Part shown: piece after piece, positions 45,611-54,254 of the stretch
Position numbering within the stretch: the first letter of the stretch is position 1
How the letters are laid out: every line of letters starts with the position of its first letter
Assembly (NCBI RefSeq): GCF_014645615.1
Contig: NZ_BMMB01000004.1
Location: 434,001 to 498,000, forward strand
Length of the DNA stretch: 64,000 nucleotides
Direction: 5' to 3'
Source: Paenibacillus hunanensis
GTDB lineage: Bacteria > Bacillota > Bacilli > Paenibacillales > Paenibacillaceae
Made by a program: the position numbers and the translations under genes
The notes under the pieces: model-generated
The model's input: the letters and a program-made list of their open reading frames with translations, nothing else
Databases searched by the model: none
Told to the model about the DNA's origin: nothing

Positions 45611-46621
45611 ATGAGTACAATGAATAACAAGCTGTCCTCACAGCAAAGCGGTATGCAGGAGACTCCGGTGATGTCTAGCTCCGTACAGGGACAGCCTACA
45701 TCGATGACAGGTGGAAGCCGTGGAAAGGGCATGCTGTCTGCAAGGCAACAGCTGGATAGTCGCCCGCGCAAGCGTAAGCAGCTGAGTCCCGCAACAATGA
45801 CAACGAATATGATCCGTTATGCAGTATTAACGGTAATCGCGCTGGTAATGGCATTTCCTTTTTACTGGATGATTATGAGTGGACTCAAGACGAATGATGA
45901 GATTTTCCGTATGCCGCCAACACTTTTGCCAGAGCATATGTTGTGGAACAATTATGTGGATGCCTGGCATGCTGCGCCATTCGCCCGTTATATGCTGAAC
46001 AGTATGTTTGTCGGTGCGGCGATTGCACTACTACAGGTGATCAATTCAGCGATGATGGCCTATGCGCTGACTCATATGCAGTTTCGCCTAAAAGGATTAT
46101 TTACCGGCATTGTGCTACTCGGCTATATGATCCCGAGTACAGCTGTTTATCTGCCCAGCTATCTGGTGTTGAGCAAGCTACATTTGCTCGACTCGTATAG
46201 CGGACTCATTTTGTCTAACTGTGTGAGTGTATTCTCGATTTTCCTGATTCGACAGGCCTTTCTGCAAATTTCGCATGAGCTGGTGGAAGCGGGACAGCTT
46301 GACGGTGCATCGCATTTTCGCATTTTGTGGACGATGCTCGTGCCGCTTGCCAGACCGACCTTTGCAGTGATGATACTGATTACCTTCATTGAGCAATATA
46401 ACAACTATTTCTGGACGATGCTCATTACGAAGAGTCCTGAGCTGCAACTCGTCTCCGCAGGCTTACGCAGCTTTTTTGTGGAAGGAGGAGCCTATGGACT
46501 GAAATGGCCGCAAATTATGGCGGCTAGTGCCTTTACGATTGCGCCACTGCTCGTATTGTTCCTGTTTACCCAGAAGACGATTATGCAGAGTGTGAACATG
46601 TCTGCTGGCGTGAGTAAATAA
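45611..46621 (+). CDS. Sugar-type ABC transporter permease 2 (MalG/UgpE-like)
   Basis: This 336-residue partner permease starts at ATG 45611, one base after the stop of permease 1, and ATG 45620 is possible. Residues 1-65 are a Ser/Gln/Met-rich extension not typical of the family. Six membrane segments follow, with VMAFPFYWMIMSGLKTNDEI and the EAA loop ELVEAGQLDGASHFRILWTM, ending LVPLARP. It forms the membrane pore with permease 1. Confidence 0.92.
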   Translation: MSTMNNKLSSQQSGMQETPVMSSSVQGQPTSMTGGSRGKGMLSARQQLDSRPRKRKQLSPATMTTNMIRYAVLTVIALVMAFPFYWMIMSGLKTNDEIFRMPPTLLPEHMLWNNYVDAWHAAPFARYMLNSMFVGAAIALLQVINSAMMAYALTHMQFRLKGLFTGIVLLGYMIPSTAVYLPSYLVLSKLHLLDSYSGLILSNCVSVFSIFLIRQAFLQISHELVEAGQLDGASHFRILWTMLVPLARPTFAVMILITFIEQYNNYFWTMLITKSPELQLVSAGLRSFFVEGGAYGLKWPQIMAASAFTIAPLLVLFLFTQKTIMQSVNMSAGVSK

Positions 46622-46770
46622 GCAAGCATGAAGGAGTCGATAAAACGATACATGCAGAGATACATGAAGAAATAATATGCACGTACAGCATGATTAGCTA
46701 TTCGGATCATTATCATTTGGCAGGCGCAATGCCTGACCTATACCCCTTTATACAGGAGAGGATCAATCGC

Positions 46771-48207
46771 ATGAATCTGTTCAGTATGTGGAAAAATAAA
46801 ATCGCAAAACAACGAGTTAACACGCTAAATGAAGTGAACGAGCAGCCGACTCCAGCACGCAGCTCACGCACATTCGGCTGGAAATCCGGACTGTCGCTCG
46901 TTATGATGTCAACCTTCCTGATCACAACAGCATGTGGCTCGCCATCAAGCGGAAGCACACCTGCCGCAGCAAGCAGCTCCACTGGAGCACAGACAACGGC
47001 ATCCAGTGGCCCGGTTGAAATTGAATTCTGGTACGGTCTCGGTGGCAAGCTTGGCGATAACATGAAGAAGATGATTGATGACTTTAACGCTTCGCAAAAG
47101 GACGTTATCGTCAAAGGCGTGGTACAGGCAGATTATGATGAAACGACACAAAAGCTACAGGCAGCGATTGCCGCAGGACAGGTTCCAGCAGCTGTGCTCA
47201 GCTCCAATGTTGAATGGGCGAAAAAAGGCTATTACGCACCGATGGATCAATTCATTAGCGCAGATCCTGATTTTAAAAAGGATGACTTTGTGCAGACCTT
47301 CTTGCAGCAGGGTCAGGTAGACGGTAAACAGTATTTCTTACCGATGTACGGAACGACACAGGTTATGTATTACCGTAAGGATGCCTTGAAAGCAGCTGGG
47401 ATCGATCCGTCCAGTCTGACTACATGGGAAGCCCTATCTGCCGCAGCAGCGAAAATGACGAAAAAGTCCGGTAGCAAAACAACGTTCTACGGCTGGGAGC
47501 CAATGTGGGGCGCGGATAATATGATCGATGCGGTACTGAGCAAGGGTGGAAGCATCTTGAGCGCAGATGGCAAAACGGTAACGATCGATACACCAGAGTG
47601 GACAAGCACATGGGAATCGTTCCGCAAATGGATTCACGATGATAGTATTATGACGATTCATTCCGGTGGTCAGGGCTGGGAATACTGGTACAAAACGATT
47701 GACGATGTAATGAAAAACAAAGCAGCAGGCTATACAGGCTCCAGCGGTGACCAGGGCGATCTGGACTTCAAAATCGTTGGCGCAATGGAGCAGCCGGGCT
47801 GGGAAGGTGTTGGTCAGGGTAAACCTGTAGCGAATGCCATTATGGCAGGCATTCCAGCACAGGCAAGTCCAGAGCAGCAGCAAGCAGCCTTCAAATGGCT
47901 GACGTACTTCTCCAAGGCGTCCAACACGGCACAATGGTCGATGAACACTGGCTATATCGCGGTACGTCAATCTGCACTACAGGATGAGAAATTCAAAGCC
48001 TTTAGCGCGAAAAATCCACAGATCGAAGTGCCACTGAAGCAGGCATCCCATGCTTCGCCTCCATTCCAGGACCCAACGGGTGGCAAAATTACGGATGCAC
48101 TAAAGGTTGCCGCTGATCAGGTACAGATCAACAATGTTCCAGCAGCGCAGGCGCTGGCGGAAGCACAGAAAAAGGCACAGCAGGAGCTTGATCGAGCGAA
48201 TCGCTAA
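46771..48207 (+). CDS. ABC transporter substrate-binding lipoprotein (family 1, sugar/glycerophosphodiester type)
   Basis: This 478-residue protein starts at ATG 46771 behind AGGAGAGG. An unusually long N-region (~38 residues) precedes the hydrophobic core and the lipobox TTAC. After a Ser/Ala/Thr linker the mature domain has VEIEFWYGLGGKLGDNMKKM, FNASQKDVIVKG, YRKDALKAAGIDPSSLTTWE and AGYTGSSGDQGD. The overall pattern resembles UgpB-like binding proteins more than maltose-binding ones, but the ligand is uncertain. A terminator follows at 48440. Confidence 0.9.
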   Translation: MNLFSMWKNKIAKQRVNTLNEVNEQPTPARSSRTFGWKSGLSLVMMSTFLITTACGSPSSGSTPAAASSSTGAQTTASSGPVEIEFWYGLGGKLGDNMKKMIDDFNASQKDVIVKGVVQADYDETTQKLQAAIAAGQVPAAVLSSNVEWAKKGYYAPMDQFISADPDFKKDDFVQTFLQQGQVDGKQYFLPMYGTTQVMYYRKDALKAAGIDPSSLTTWEALSAAAAKMTKKSGSKTTFYGWEPMWGADNMIDAVLSKGGSILSADGKTVTIDTPEWTSTWESFRKWIHDDSIMTIHSGGQGWEYWYKTIDDVMKNKAAGYTGSSGDQGDLDFKIVGAMEQPGWEGVGQGKPVANAIMAGIPAQASPEQQQAAFKWLTYFSKASNTAQWSMNTGYIAVRQSALQDEKFKAFSAKNPQIEVPLKQASHASPPFQDPTGGKITDALKVAADQVQINNVPAAQALAEAQKKAQQELDRANR

Positions 48208-48253
48208 GCATTTTAGCTTTACGATAAGTCTAGTAGTAAGGCTTTACCCATAC

Positions 48254-48294
48254 AGGTAAGTTCATCGAATGGTAGATTGCCGATGAGCTTACCT
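48254..48294. other. Long hairpin without T tract
   Basis: AGGTAAG-T-TCATCG (48254-48267) pairs with CGATGA-G-CTTACCT (48281-48294) across one mismatch. It follows the binding-protein stop by about 45 bases and may protect the mRNA 3' end. Confidence 0.55.
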
Positions 48295-48439
48295 TGTGAA
48301 AAAGCGACACATTCAGAGCAAACGATCCTTTTCATCATGTGAAGCAAGCATGAGCTAGCGTGAAGCAACAGGCTTACAGGTATAAACGAATCGGTCACAG
48401 GCTGGATGATTCCTAACGCTAGCCTGCCGATGACATGAT

Positions 48440-48478
48440 GATGCACAGCGCAGTAATGGCGCTGTGCATCGCTTTTTA
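48440..48478 (+). terminator. Terminator of the ABC importer operon
   Basis: GATGCACAGCGC (48440-48451) and GCGCTGTGCATC (48459-48470) are perfect 12-bp arms, followed by GCTTTTT. It implies that the HAD-SMR-phosphoesterase genes are a separate or read-through unit. Confidence 0.88.
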
Positions 48479-48536
48479 TCTGTACTTTTGAACTGTATAA
48501 GAAAGTTTGATACGTATAGGAAAGGAAGCTAGCCAA

Positions 48537-49499
48537 ATGACAGAGCTCATCAAAAAGACAACACACAGCCAGCATCAAGCCCAAGCTTCAAATGTTCATG
48601 TGCAAAATGATAGAAATGATAGGACTGCGCATGAGCAGGCATCCAAACAACCGTCAGTGGAGCCACTACGGGCTAGTCATGAACAACCACAGACTCACCA
48701 TCTGCAAGTGTTAGATCGGATGGAATTGATTCGTTGTTTACGCCGTCAGCCAAATGCGTCTAAGCGAATTGATGCCGTGTTATTTGATAAGGATGGAACC
48801 TTACTGGATTTTATCTACATGTGGGGCTACTGGGCAGATCAACTGCTACGTAGCTTTCGCGAAGCGTTGGAAGCCGACGGATTGAACTGGCAGGAGGATA
48901 TTGCAGACATTTGGGGCACGTTGCATGATTCGGACGGACATATTATCGATTATGATGTGCGTGGCCCGCTAGCTATGGGTACGATGAATGATGTATATGC
49001 GGTGTTGGCCTGGCAGGGCTATCGTGCAGGCTGGTCATGGGGGCAGGCGAGCCAGATCGTGCGTGAGCTGGCGAAGGCTGCGGATCAGCAGCTGGAGCAG
49101 GCGCGTCCGGTCAAAGAAGTAGAAGGCGCAACGGATTTTATCAAGCAGTGTCGACAGTATGGACTCAAGCTTGGCGTGGTTACTGCGGATGATACCGCCA
49201 ATGCGTATAAGCATGTATCATGGCTCGGTGTAGAGCCGATGTTCGATGTGATGATCGGTAGTGACAGAGTCGAGCGAGGTAAGCCATTTCCCGATATGGT
49301 ACAGCTTGCCTGTCAACAGCTTGGTGTGGAGCCAGCGCATACGATCGTATTTGGCGATACGAATGGCGATATGATGATGGCGCAAGCTGCTGGCTGTGAG
49401 ATTGCCATTGGAATCGGACAGTCGCAGGCGTTTATACTTCAATCGATGACGATTACATCGTTTGCTGAGCTGCTGACCGAAGAGGGGACGATGGAATGA
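48537..49499 (+). CDS. HAD-superfamily phosphatase (phosphoglycolate phosphatase-like)
   Basis: This 320-residue protein starts at ATG 48537 behind AAAGGAAG. Residues 1-62 are Gln/His/Asn-rich and unfolded. The HAD domain follows: VLFDKDGTLLDFIYMWGYWA (nucleophile and acid Asp), GVVTADDTANAYKHVSWLGV, DRVERGKPFPDMV (Lys) and TIVFGDTNGDMMMAQAAGCE. It removes phosphate from a small molecule; the substrate is unknown. Its stop overlaps the SMR start (ATGA), so the three genes 48537-50886 are coupled. Confidence 0.9.
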   Translation: MTELIKKTTHSQHQAQASNVHVQNDRNDRTAHEQASKQPSVEPLRASHEQPQTHHLQVLDRMELIRCLRRQPNASKRIDAVLFDKDGTLLDFIYMWGYWADQLLRSFREALEADGLNWQEDIADIWGTLHDSDGHIIDYDVRGPLAMGTMNDVYAVLAWQGYRAGWSWGQASQIVRELAKAADQQLEQARPVKEVEGATDFIKQCRQYGLKLGVVTADDTANAYKHVSWLGVEPMFDVMIGSDRVERGKPFPDMVQLACQQLGVEPAHTIVFGDTNGDMMMAQAAGCEIAIGIGQSQAFILQSMTITSFAELLTEEGTME

Positions 49500-49828
49500 G
49501 TATGTATGCAGGCTGGTTATTTTTAAGTGGAGCGATTCTGCTGGAGCTTAGTGGAACCGTATTGATGAAAGTATCGGATGGCTTCTCGCGTCCATTACCC
49601 TCGCTGTTGATGTTTATTTGTTATGCGGCAAGCTTCACGCTGTTAAATTATGCTGTGCGCTATATGCCGATCAGTGTAGCCTATGCGATCTGGTCGGGTG
49701 TAGGCATTACGCTAATTAGCGTAGCAGGCTACTATCTATTCGGAGAACGACTGCGTATGACCTCGGTATGCTGGTTAGCTGTTATTGTAGTAGGCATTAT
49801 TGGACTGAAATGGAGTGATGCACGATGA
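49496..49828 (+). CDS. Small multidrug resistance (SMR) family transporter
   Basis: This 110-residue, four-helix SMR protein has the essential Glu in LLELSGTVLMKVSDGF, VAYAIWSGVGITLISVAGY and a C-terminal WLAVIVVGIIGLKW. SMR dimers exchange protons for quaternary ammonium compounds, guanidinium or polyamines. The start ATG 49496 overlaps the HAD stop and its own stop overlaps the next start. In this setting an exported cation such as a choline-type compound is possible, but this is inference. Confidence 0.92.
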   Translation: MSMYAGWLFLSGAILLELSGTVLMKVSDGFSRPLPSLLMFICYAASFTLLNYAVRYMPISVAYAIWSGVGITLISVAGYYLFGERLRMTSVCWLAVIVVGIIGLKWSDAR

Positions 49829-50886
49829 CACGATCTTTTTATCAACCTATAGCTTCAAATCTTATAACATCTGAGCCACAATGGATTCCGAACGAGCATG
49901 AACGGATCGCTTCCTTTCAGGTTATTACCGATACCCACCTGACCGCTGATCCGAAGCATCTATACAATCAGCATCTGGAGCTGGCATTCAATGATATTAG
50001 CAAGCTAGCTCAGGATAGTCTTGGTATTATGCATGCGGGAGATGTGACCGATCACGGGCTGCCTGCCGAGTATGCAGAGCTACAGCGTATCCGATCCTTA
50101 TATGGCGAGCATCTTCCAGCGATGTACAGTACTTCGGGTAATCATGATGTAGGTGATCTGGGCTGGAAGGAGGAGATGGAGGAACTGGAAGGACTCGTAT
50201 CCTTGCAAGGGCAAGCCTTACCAGAATTATGGGGACAATATCGTCAGGAAGCGGCAGGTCTGTATCAGATGCCGTCAGTCACCGAGGTTGCGGAGCCGGT
50301 TCATCAGCTGTGGCTACATCGTCTGGGCAGCTTTAATGAAGCTACAGCAACAGAAGGCGCTTATTATCAAAAGCGTCTGGGCGGCTACGTATTTATTTTC
50401 CTCGGCACAGAGCGCCCACTGGCAAAGGATTGTCATCTATCAGCGATGCAGTTGGAATGGCTCCAGCAGCGTCTTCAAGCGGCGGTAACCGCATCGCCAG
50501 GGAAGCCGATCTTTGTTTTTTTGCATCAGCCGCTGATGAATACGGTCGCGGGCTCGTTGGAGCAGCAAGGCTGGTATGGTGTGGAGCAGGATCATGAGCT
50601 CAAGCAACTGTTACTGGAGTACCCACAGGTGATGCTATTTAGCGGACATACGCACTGGCAATTAAGCTCTCCTCATACGATGCATCAATCAGCCGCAGGG
50701 CCAGTTATGTTCAATGCAGCTTCGGTAGCTTATTTGTGGACGGATGAAGATGAATATCTGGAAGGCAGTCAGGGCTATTATGTCGATATTTATCCTGCGC
50801 ATATCGTAGTGCGTGGTCGTGACTTTGCCGCTGGACGGTGGCTAGAAGAAGCCGTGTGGACATTTGCTTATGGTGACACCAAGTAG
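49825..50886 (+). CDS. Calcineurin-like metallophosphoesterase
   Basis: This 353-residue cytoplasmic enzyme has all metal motifs in order: ITDTHLTADPKH, HAGDVTDHG, STSGNHDVGDLGWK, FVFLHQPLMNTVAG and MLFSGHTHWQLSSPH. This fits a two-metal phosphodiesterase or phosphatase of the Icc/GpdQ type. Translational coupling to the SMR and HAD genes, and the nearby UgpB-like importer, suggest action on an imported phosphodiester, with the HAD protein removing phosphate next. The pathway is inference. Confidence 0.9.
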   Translation: MTRSFYQPIASNLITSEPQWIPNEHERIASFQVITDTHLTADPKHLYNQHLELAFNDISKLAQDSLGIMHAGDVTDHGLPAEYAELQRIRSLYGEHLPAMYSTSGNHDVGDLGWKEEMEELEGLVSLQGQALPELWGQYRQEAAGLYQMPSVTEVAEPVHQLWLHRLGSFNEATATEGAYYQKRLGGYVFIFLGTERPLAKDCHLSAMQLEWLQQRLQAAVTASPGKPIFVFLHQPLMNTVAGSLEQQGWYGVEQDHELKQLLLEYPQVMLFSGHTHWQLSSPHTMHQSAAGPVMFNAASVAYLWTDEDEYLEGSQGYYVDIYPAHIVVRGRDFAAGRWLEEAVWTFAYGDTK

Positions 50887-51223
50887 CGTGCTGCTGCACA
50901 AGTTACATAGATGGAGTGAAATCGCTAATGTGGTCGATAATCTGTAATCGACTGACACGGATAGAGCGCCCCAAGAATCCAGAGTAAGCTGAGGATTGTC
51001 GTCGCGAAGCCTGACTCTGTAAAGTACAAATCTATATCTCCCATCAGCTGTGCGCAGATCATCTATCGAATCGATAACTAGGATTACCTTTACATGAAAT
51101 GGTCATCTGTGTGCAGAATATGGTATTCTTACTTCGGGTTCGGTACAATACCGGAAAAGACAGACTCGCTTGCAGTTATTTATAGATATAAGCGAGCGAT
51201 AGAGAGAAGTGGAGAGATTAGAG
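50887..51223. other. Intergenic region with two short palindromes
   Basis: AGAATA-TGG-TATTCT (51115-51129) and CGGTA-CAA-TACCG (51141-51153) lie 70-110 bp before the esterase start and could be protein-binding sites. No gene or clear terminator was found. Confidence 0.5.
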
Positions 51224-51970
51224 ATGAAGATGGTTGCACCGGAGTCATTTACGTACAAAGCAGGGCGACGAGCGGTATTGCTACTGCATGGTTATACAGG
51301 CAGTACGGTACATGTGCGCCATCTGGGCAGATATTTACATGAACATGGTTATACCTGTCATGCACCTTTATATGCAGGGCATGGCGATGTGCCTGAGTTA
51401 TTACTTCGCACACGTCCAGCTGCATGGTGGCAAAGTGTAGTAGATGGCTATGATTGGCTCCAGCAGCAGGGTTATGAGGAAATTGCAGTTGCCGGTGTAT
51501 CACTCGGTGGCGTGTTCACATTACGTATGGGTACATTATTTCCGGTCAAGGCGGTCATTTCAATGAGTGCGCCTGTGCAGGAGAAGAATACAGCGGATAT
51601 TTTGCAGCGTGTGCTCGATTATGCGCGCTGGTATGTATCGTTGGAAACGAAAGACCCGGCTATAATCGCCCAGCGACTGGACAGTCTGGCGAATGAACCG
51701 CTGAACGAGCTGGAGCAGCTTCGCCAGCTGATTAGCTCAACAGCTGGAAGACTGAGTCGCATTACCGCACCCGCATTGATTATGCAGGGGCAGCAGGATG
51801 ATGTTCTTTATCAGGATAGTGCACGCACGATCTATGAGCAGATCGGTTCCCCGCATAAAGAGCTCAAGTGGTATCCGAATTCAGGTCATATTTTGCCTAT
51901 GGATGTCGAGCAGGCTCAGGTGTTTGCAGATATTCATCAATTTTTGGATGTATTGGACTGGCAGGTATAG
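51224..51970 (+). CDS. Alpha/beta-hydrolase carboxylesterase (Est30-like)
   Basis: This 248-residue serine hydrolase starts at ATG 51224, with GGAGA eight bases upstream. The oxyanion segment is AVLLLHGYTGSTVHV, the nucleophile elbow IAVAGVSLGGVFTL, the acid ALIMQGQQDDVLY and the base NSGHILPMD. The pattern PLYAGHGDVPELL is typical of the Est30/monoacylglycerol-lipase group. Cytoplasmic, since no signal peptide is present. It should hydrolyse short or medium acyl esters. Confidence 0.92.
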   Translation: MKMVAPESFTYKAGRRAVLLLHGYTGSTVHVRHLGRYLHEHGYTCHAPLYAGHGDVPELLLRTRPAAWWQSVVDGYDWLQQQGYEEIAVAGVSLGGVFTLRMGTLFPVKAVISMSAPVQEKNTADILQRVLDYARWYVSLETKDPAIIAQRLDSLANEPLNELEQLRQLISSTAGRLSRITAPALIMQGQQDDVLYQDSARTIYEQIGSPHKELKWYPNSGHILPMDVEQAQVFADIHQFLDVLDWQV

Positions 51971-52129
51971 TAGTAGTACATTAGAGAGCTATTTTTTCAA
52001 TGAAATGGAAGAGTGACATTTGTTAGATATGCAGTGTTTTAAGCTTTTTTTCATTTGTACTACATCTATTGTTCATGTTGACGGTTTATACTTAGTATAT
52101 TCAAGCTCATCAGGAACGGAGTGGTTCAG

Positions 52130-52300
52130 ATGAATGAAGAGTTTTTGCAGGAGCTTCATCGTGTCGGACGTGAGGATGAATGGCACTATAAGCTTATGAT
52201 GCAGGGGATACGCCGTACACTGGCGGCGCGGAAGTCGGAAGGGATATTCCGACGGTATCTGCGTACCATTAGAAAAAACACAACCGGAGGCTGGTATTAA
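52130..52300 (+). CDS. Short uncharacterised 56-residue protein
   Basis: This short frame begins MNEEFLQELHRVGREDEWHY, is rich in Arg and Glu, has no membrane segment and ends GGWY. A GGAG-containing site precedes ATG 52130 and coding-like codon use is seen. Its last ten codons form the left arm of the terminator at 52273, so it must be the last gene of its transcript. I do not recognise a family. A basic helical adaptor is possible. Confidence 0.5.
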   Translation: MNEEFLQELHRVGREDEWHYKLMMQGIRRTLAARKSEGIFRRYLRTIRKNTTGGWY

Positions 52301-52325
52301 TGCCAGCTCTCCGGTTGTGTTTTTT
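52273..52325 (+). terminator. Very strong terminator overlapping the short gene
   Basis: AAAAAACACAACCGGAG (52273-52289) and CTCCGGTTGTGTTTTTT (52309-52325) are perfect 17-bp arms, and the loop GCTGGTATTAATGCCAGC is itself palindromic. The stop codon of the 56-residue frame (52298-52300) is inside the loop. Confidence 0.93.
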
Positions 52326-52480
52326 AATATCTAGCACGTTTCTTTTCATCCAACAGATCATAAAGATACGCTTATAAGCGTTGCCGAATTTTAAATGATG
52401 TCATTTTATATCATGTAGCTAGACTTTATACGATGAAGTGAAGCTGTAGGCATAATATTATACACGTTTACTATATATGG

Positions 52481-52999
52481 CTAGCCGGTTGTCTTGAGCG
52501 CAGGCAAACCAGGTAGTAGATGCACGCCAGCAAAGTAACCAAGCGAGATAAATACAACTGTCCAGATCAATGCACCTGCGGCGCAGATCGATACATAATA
52601 GCGAAACGGCATTGCGCTAATACCGGAGATATAGCCAGCAGCATGACGCACACCGGGGATAAAATACGAAAACAGTACCGTCCAGCGACCGTAACGGTGA
52701 AACCACTGCTGAATTCGCTCATATCGCGTCACAGTCAACCCGACCCATTTGCCATAATTCACAATTAGTGTTGATCCTAGCTGTCGACCAATCCAGTAGC
52801 TAATCGTCATTCCCCCAATTGAGCCGACAAAGCTGAACAGAAATACGAGTGGCAAATGCAATACATGCTTGGAAGCGAGATAACCGACGACGATCATCAA
52901 CATTTCATCGGGAATCGGCAGCCCGATAATACCAAGTGCGAGCAAGCCAGAGATGGCGATATAACCATAGCGTCCAATATATTCAATAGCCAGATCCAT
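52481..52999 (-). CDS. DedA-family membrane protein
   Basis: This 172-residue protein has about four to five membrane segments. Family signatures are LALGIIGLPIPDEMLMIVVG near the N-terminus and FSYFIPGVRHAAGYISGISA with the conserved Arg. DedA proteins are proton-dependent carriers recycling undecaprenyl phosphate or moving phosphatidylethanolamine across the membrane. It is somewhat shorter than the usual ~200 residues. It starts six bases after the pssA stop, as last gene of the kinase-regulator-pssA-dedA operon. Confidence 0.92.
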   Translation of the reverse strand: MDLAIEYIGRYGYIAISGLLALGIIGLPIPDEMLMIVVGYLASKHVLHLPLVFLFSFVGSIGGMTISYWIGRQLGSTLIVNYGKWVGLTVTRYERIQQWFHRYGRWTVLFSYFIPGVRHAAGYISGISAMPFRYYVSICAAGALIWTVVFISLGYFAGVHLLPGLPALKTTG

Positions 53000-53005
53000 G
53001 AGACA

Positions 53006-53533
53006 TCACTTCCTGACCATTTTGTTTTTAAAAGATGGAAATGGGATACGGCTGATCATCAGGAACGATAACAGCGCGATCAAGGCAATCAACAGTGTCG
53101 GCTGTAGCGAATGTGTAATCAGTGACAGCAGTGCGAGCACCGTACCTGCAGCGGTGATCGGCATGCCAGTAAAGCCTGCGCTTGTTCCCGTGACATTAAA
53201 TCGTGCCAGTCGTAGCGCACCGCAAATAACAAACAGCACTGCAGCCACCGAACCAGAGCCACTTCTTGGATCAAGCTGATCAAACAGCACCAGAAATACA
53301 GGTGCCGCGCCAAAGGAAATCAGATCGGCAAGTGAATCGAGCTGCTTGCCAAATTCACTAGTGCAATGCAGCAGTCGTGCCAGCAAGCCATCAAAAACAT
53401 CAAATAATGCAGCAAATAAAATCATTAACGCTGCCAAACGATAATGCTCATGAATCGTTAGTAGTAGCGACACGGTTCCAGCCGCCAGATTAAGTACCGT
53501 ACATAATGAGGGGATAAAGCTCCATTTCATCAT
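53006..53533 (-). CDS. pssA: CDP-diacylglycerol-serine O-phosphatidyltransferase
   Basis: This 175-residue integral membrane enzyme transfers a phosphatidyl group from CDP-diacylglycerol to serine. The CDP-alcohol phosphotransferase motif D-G-x2-A-R-x8-G-x3-D-x3-D is complete in DVFDGLLARLLHCTSEFG, then KQLDSLAD. SFGAAP after it is typical of the type II PssA group. Product phosphatidylserine normally feeds phosphatidylethanolamine synthesis, but no psd gene is adjacent. It lies between the response-regulator gene (44 bp upstream) and dedA. Confidence 0.92.
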   Translation of the reverse strand: MMKWSFIPSLCTVLNLAAGTVSLLLTIHEHYRLAALMILFAALFDVFDGLLARLLHCTSEFGKQLDSLADLISFGAAPVFLVLFDQLDPRSGSGSVAAVLFVICGALRLARFNVTGTSAGFTGMPITAAGTVLALLSLITHSLQPTLLIALIALLSFLMISRIPFPSFKNKMVRK

Positions 53534-53577
53534 TGTTCATTCCTTCCAGGCATCCTTATGCCGTGTGTTCCAGCGAT

Positions 53578-54252
53578 TTACGGTTCAAACTGGTAGCCGA
53601 CACCGATCACGGTACGGATATGCCCTGATTCGGGACCTAGCTTGGCACGTAGCTTTTTAATATGAGAATCAACTACACGTGATTCCCCTTCAAACTCAAT
53701 TCCCCAGATACGGCTCAGCAGGGTATCTCGCGGAATCACGCGATTTTTATTCCGAACGAGTACTAGCAAGAGCTCATACTCCTTCGGTGTTAACTCCACA
53801 GGTTTACCATCTAGCTCCAGTCGACGGGTTAATGTGTTCAGCACCGCAGTACCGAAGCTCAGACGATGACCCTGTGGTTCATAATTTTCCGTTACTCGTT
53901 TCATCAGCGAATTTGCTCGTGCGAGCAGTACGCGGGGGCTGAATGGCTTGGTCACATAATCATCTGCACCAAGCTCGAAGCCGAGTACTTTGTCACTATC
54001 CGCAGACTTGGCAGTGAGCAAAATAATCGGCACCCCGGAGTGCTTGCGAATATGGCGACATACCTCAAAGCCATCCATATGCGGCATCATAATATCCAGG
54101 ATGATCAGATCTGGATAATGCAGCTCGAACTGCTCCAGTGCCTGCTCGCCATCCTCGGCTTCAACAATTACCCAGCCATCACTTTGAAAATAATCAGCGA
54201 TAACCTCGCGAATGCGTTGTTCATCCTCGACTAGCAAAATCTTTCCCGCCAT
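53578..54252 (-). CDS. OmpR/PhoB-family response regulator (two-component system 2)
   Basis: This 224-residue regulator has a receiver with Glu9/Asp10, phosphoacceptor Asp53 (LIILDIMMPHMDGFEVC), LLTAKSADSD and Lys in VTKPFSP. The C-terminal winged helix has VELTPKEYELLLVLVRNKNR and VDSHIKKLRAKLG. Start is two bases after the kinase stop, so it is translated by coupling to the kinase. Likely targets include its own operon. Confidence 0.95.
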   Translation of the reverse strand: MAGKILLVEDEQRIREVIADYFQSDGWVIVEAEDGEQALEQFELHYPDLIILDIMMPHMDGFEVCRHIRKHSGVPIILLTAKSADSDKVLGFELGADDYVTKPFSPRVLLARANSLMKRVTENYEPQGHRLSFGTAVLNTLTRRLELDGKPVELTPKEYELLLVLVRNKNRVIPRDTLLSRIWGIEFEGESRVVDSHIKKLRAKLGPESGHIRTVIGVGYQFEP

Positions 54253-54254
54253 CC

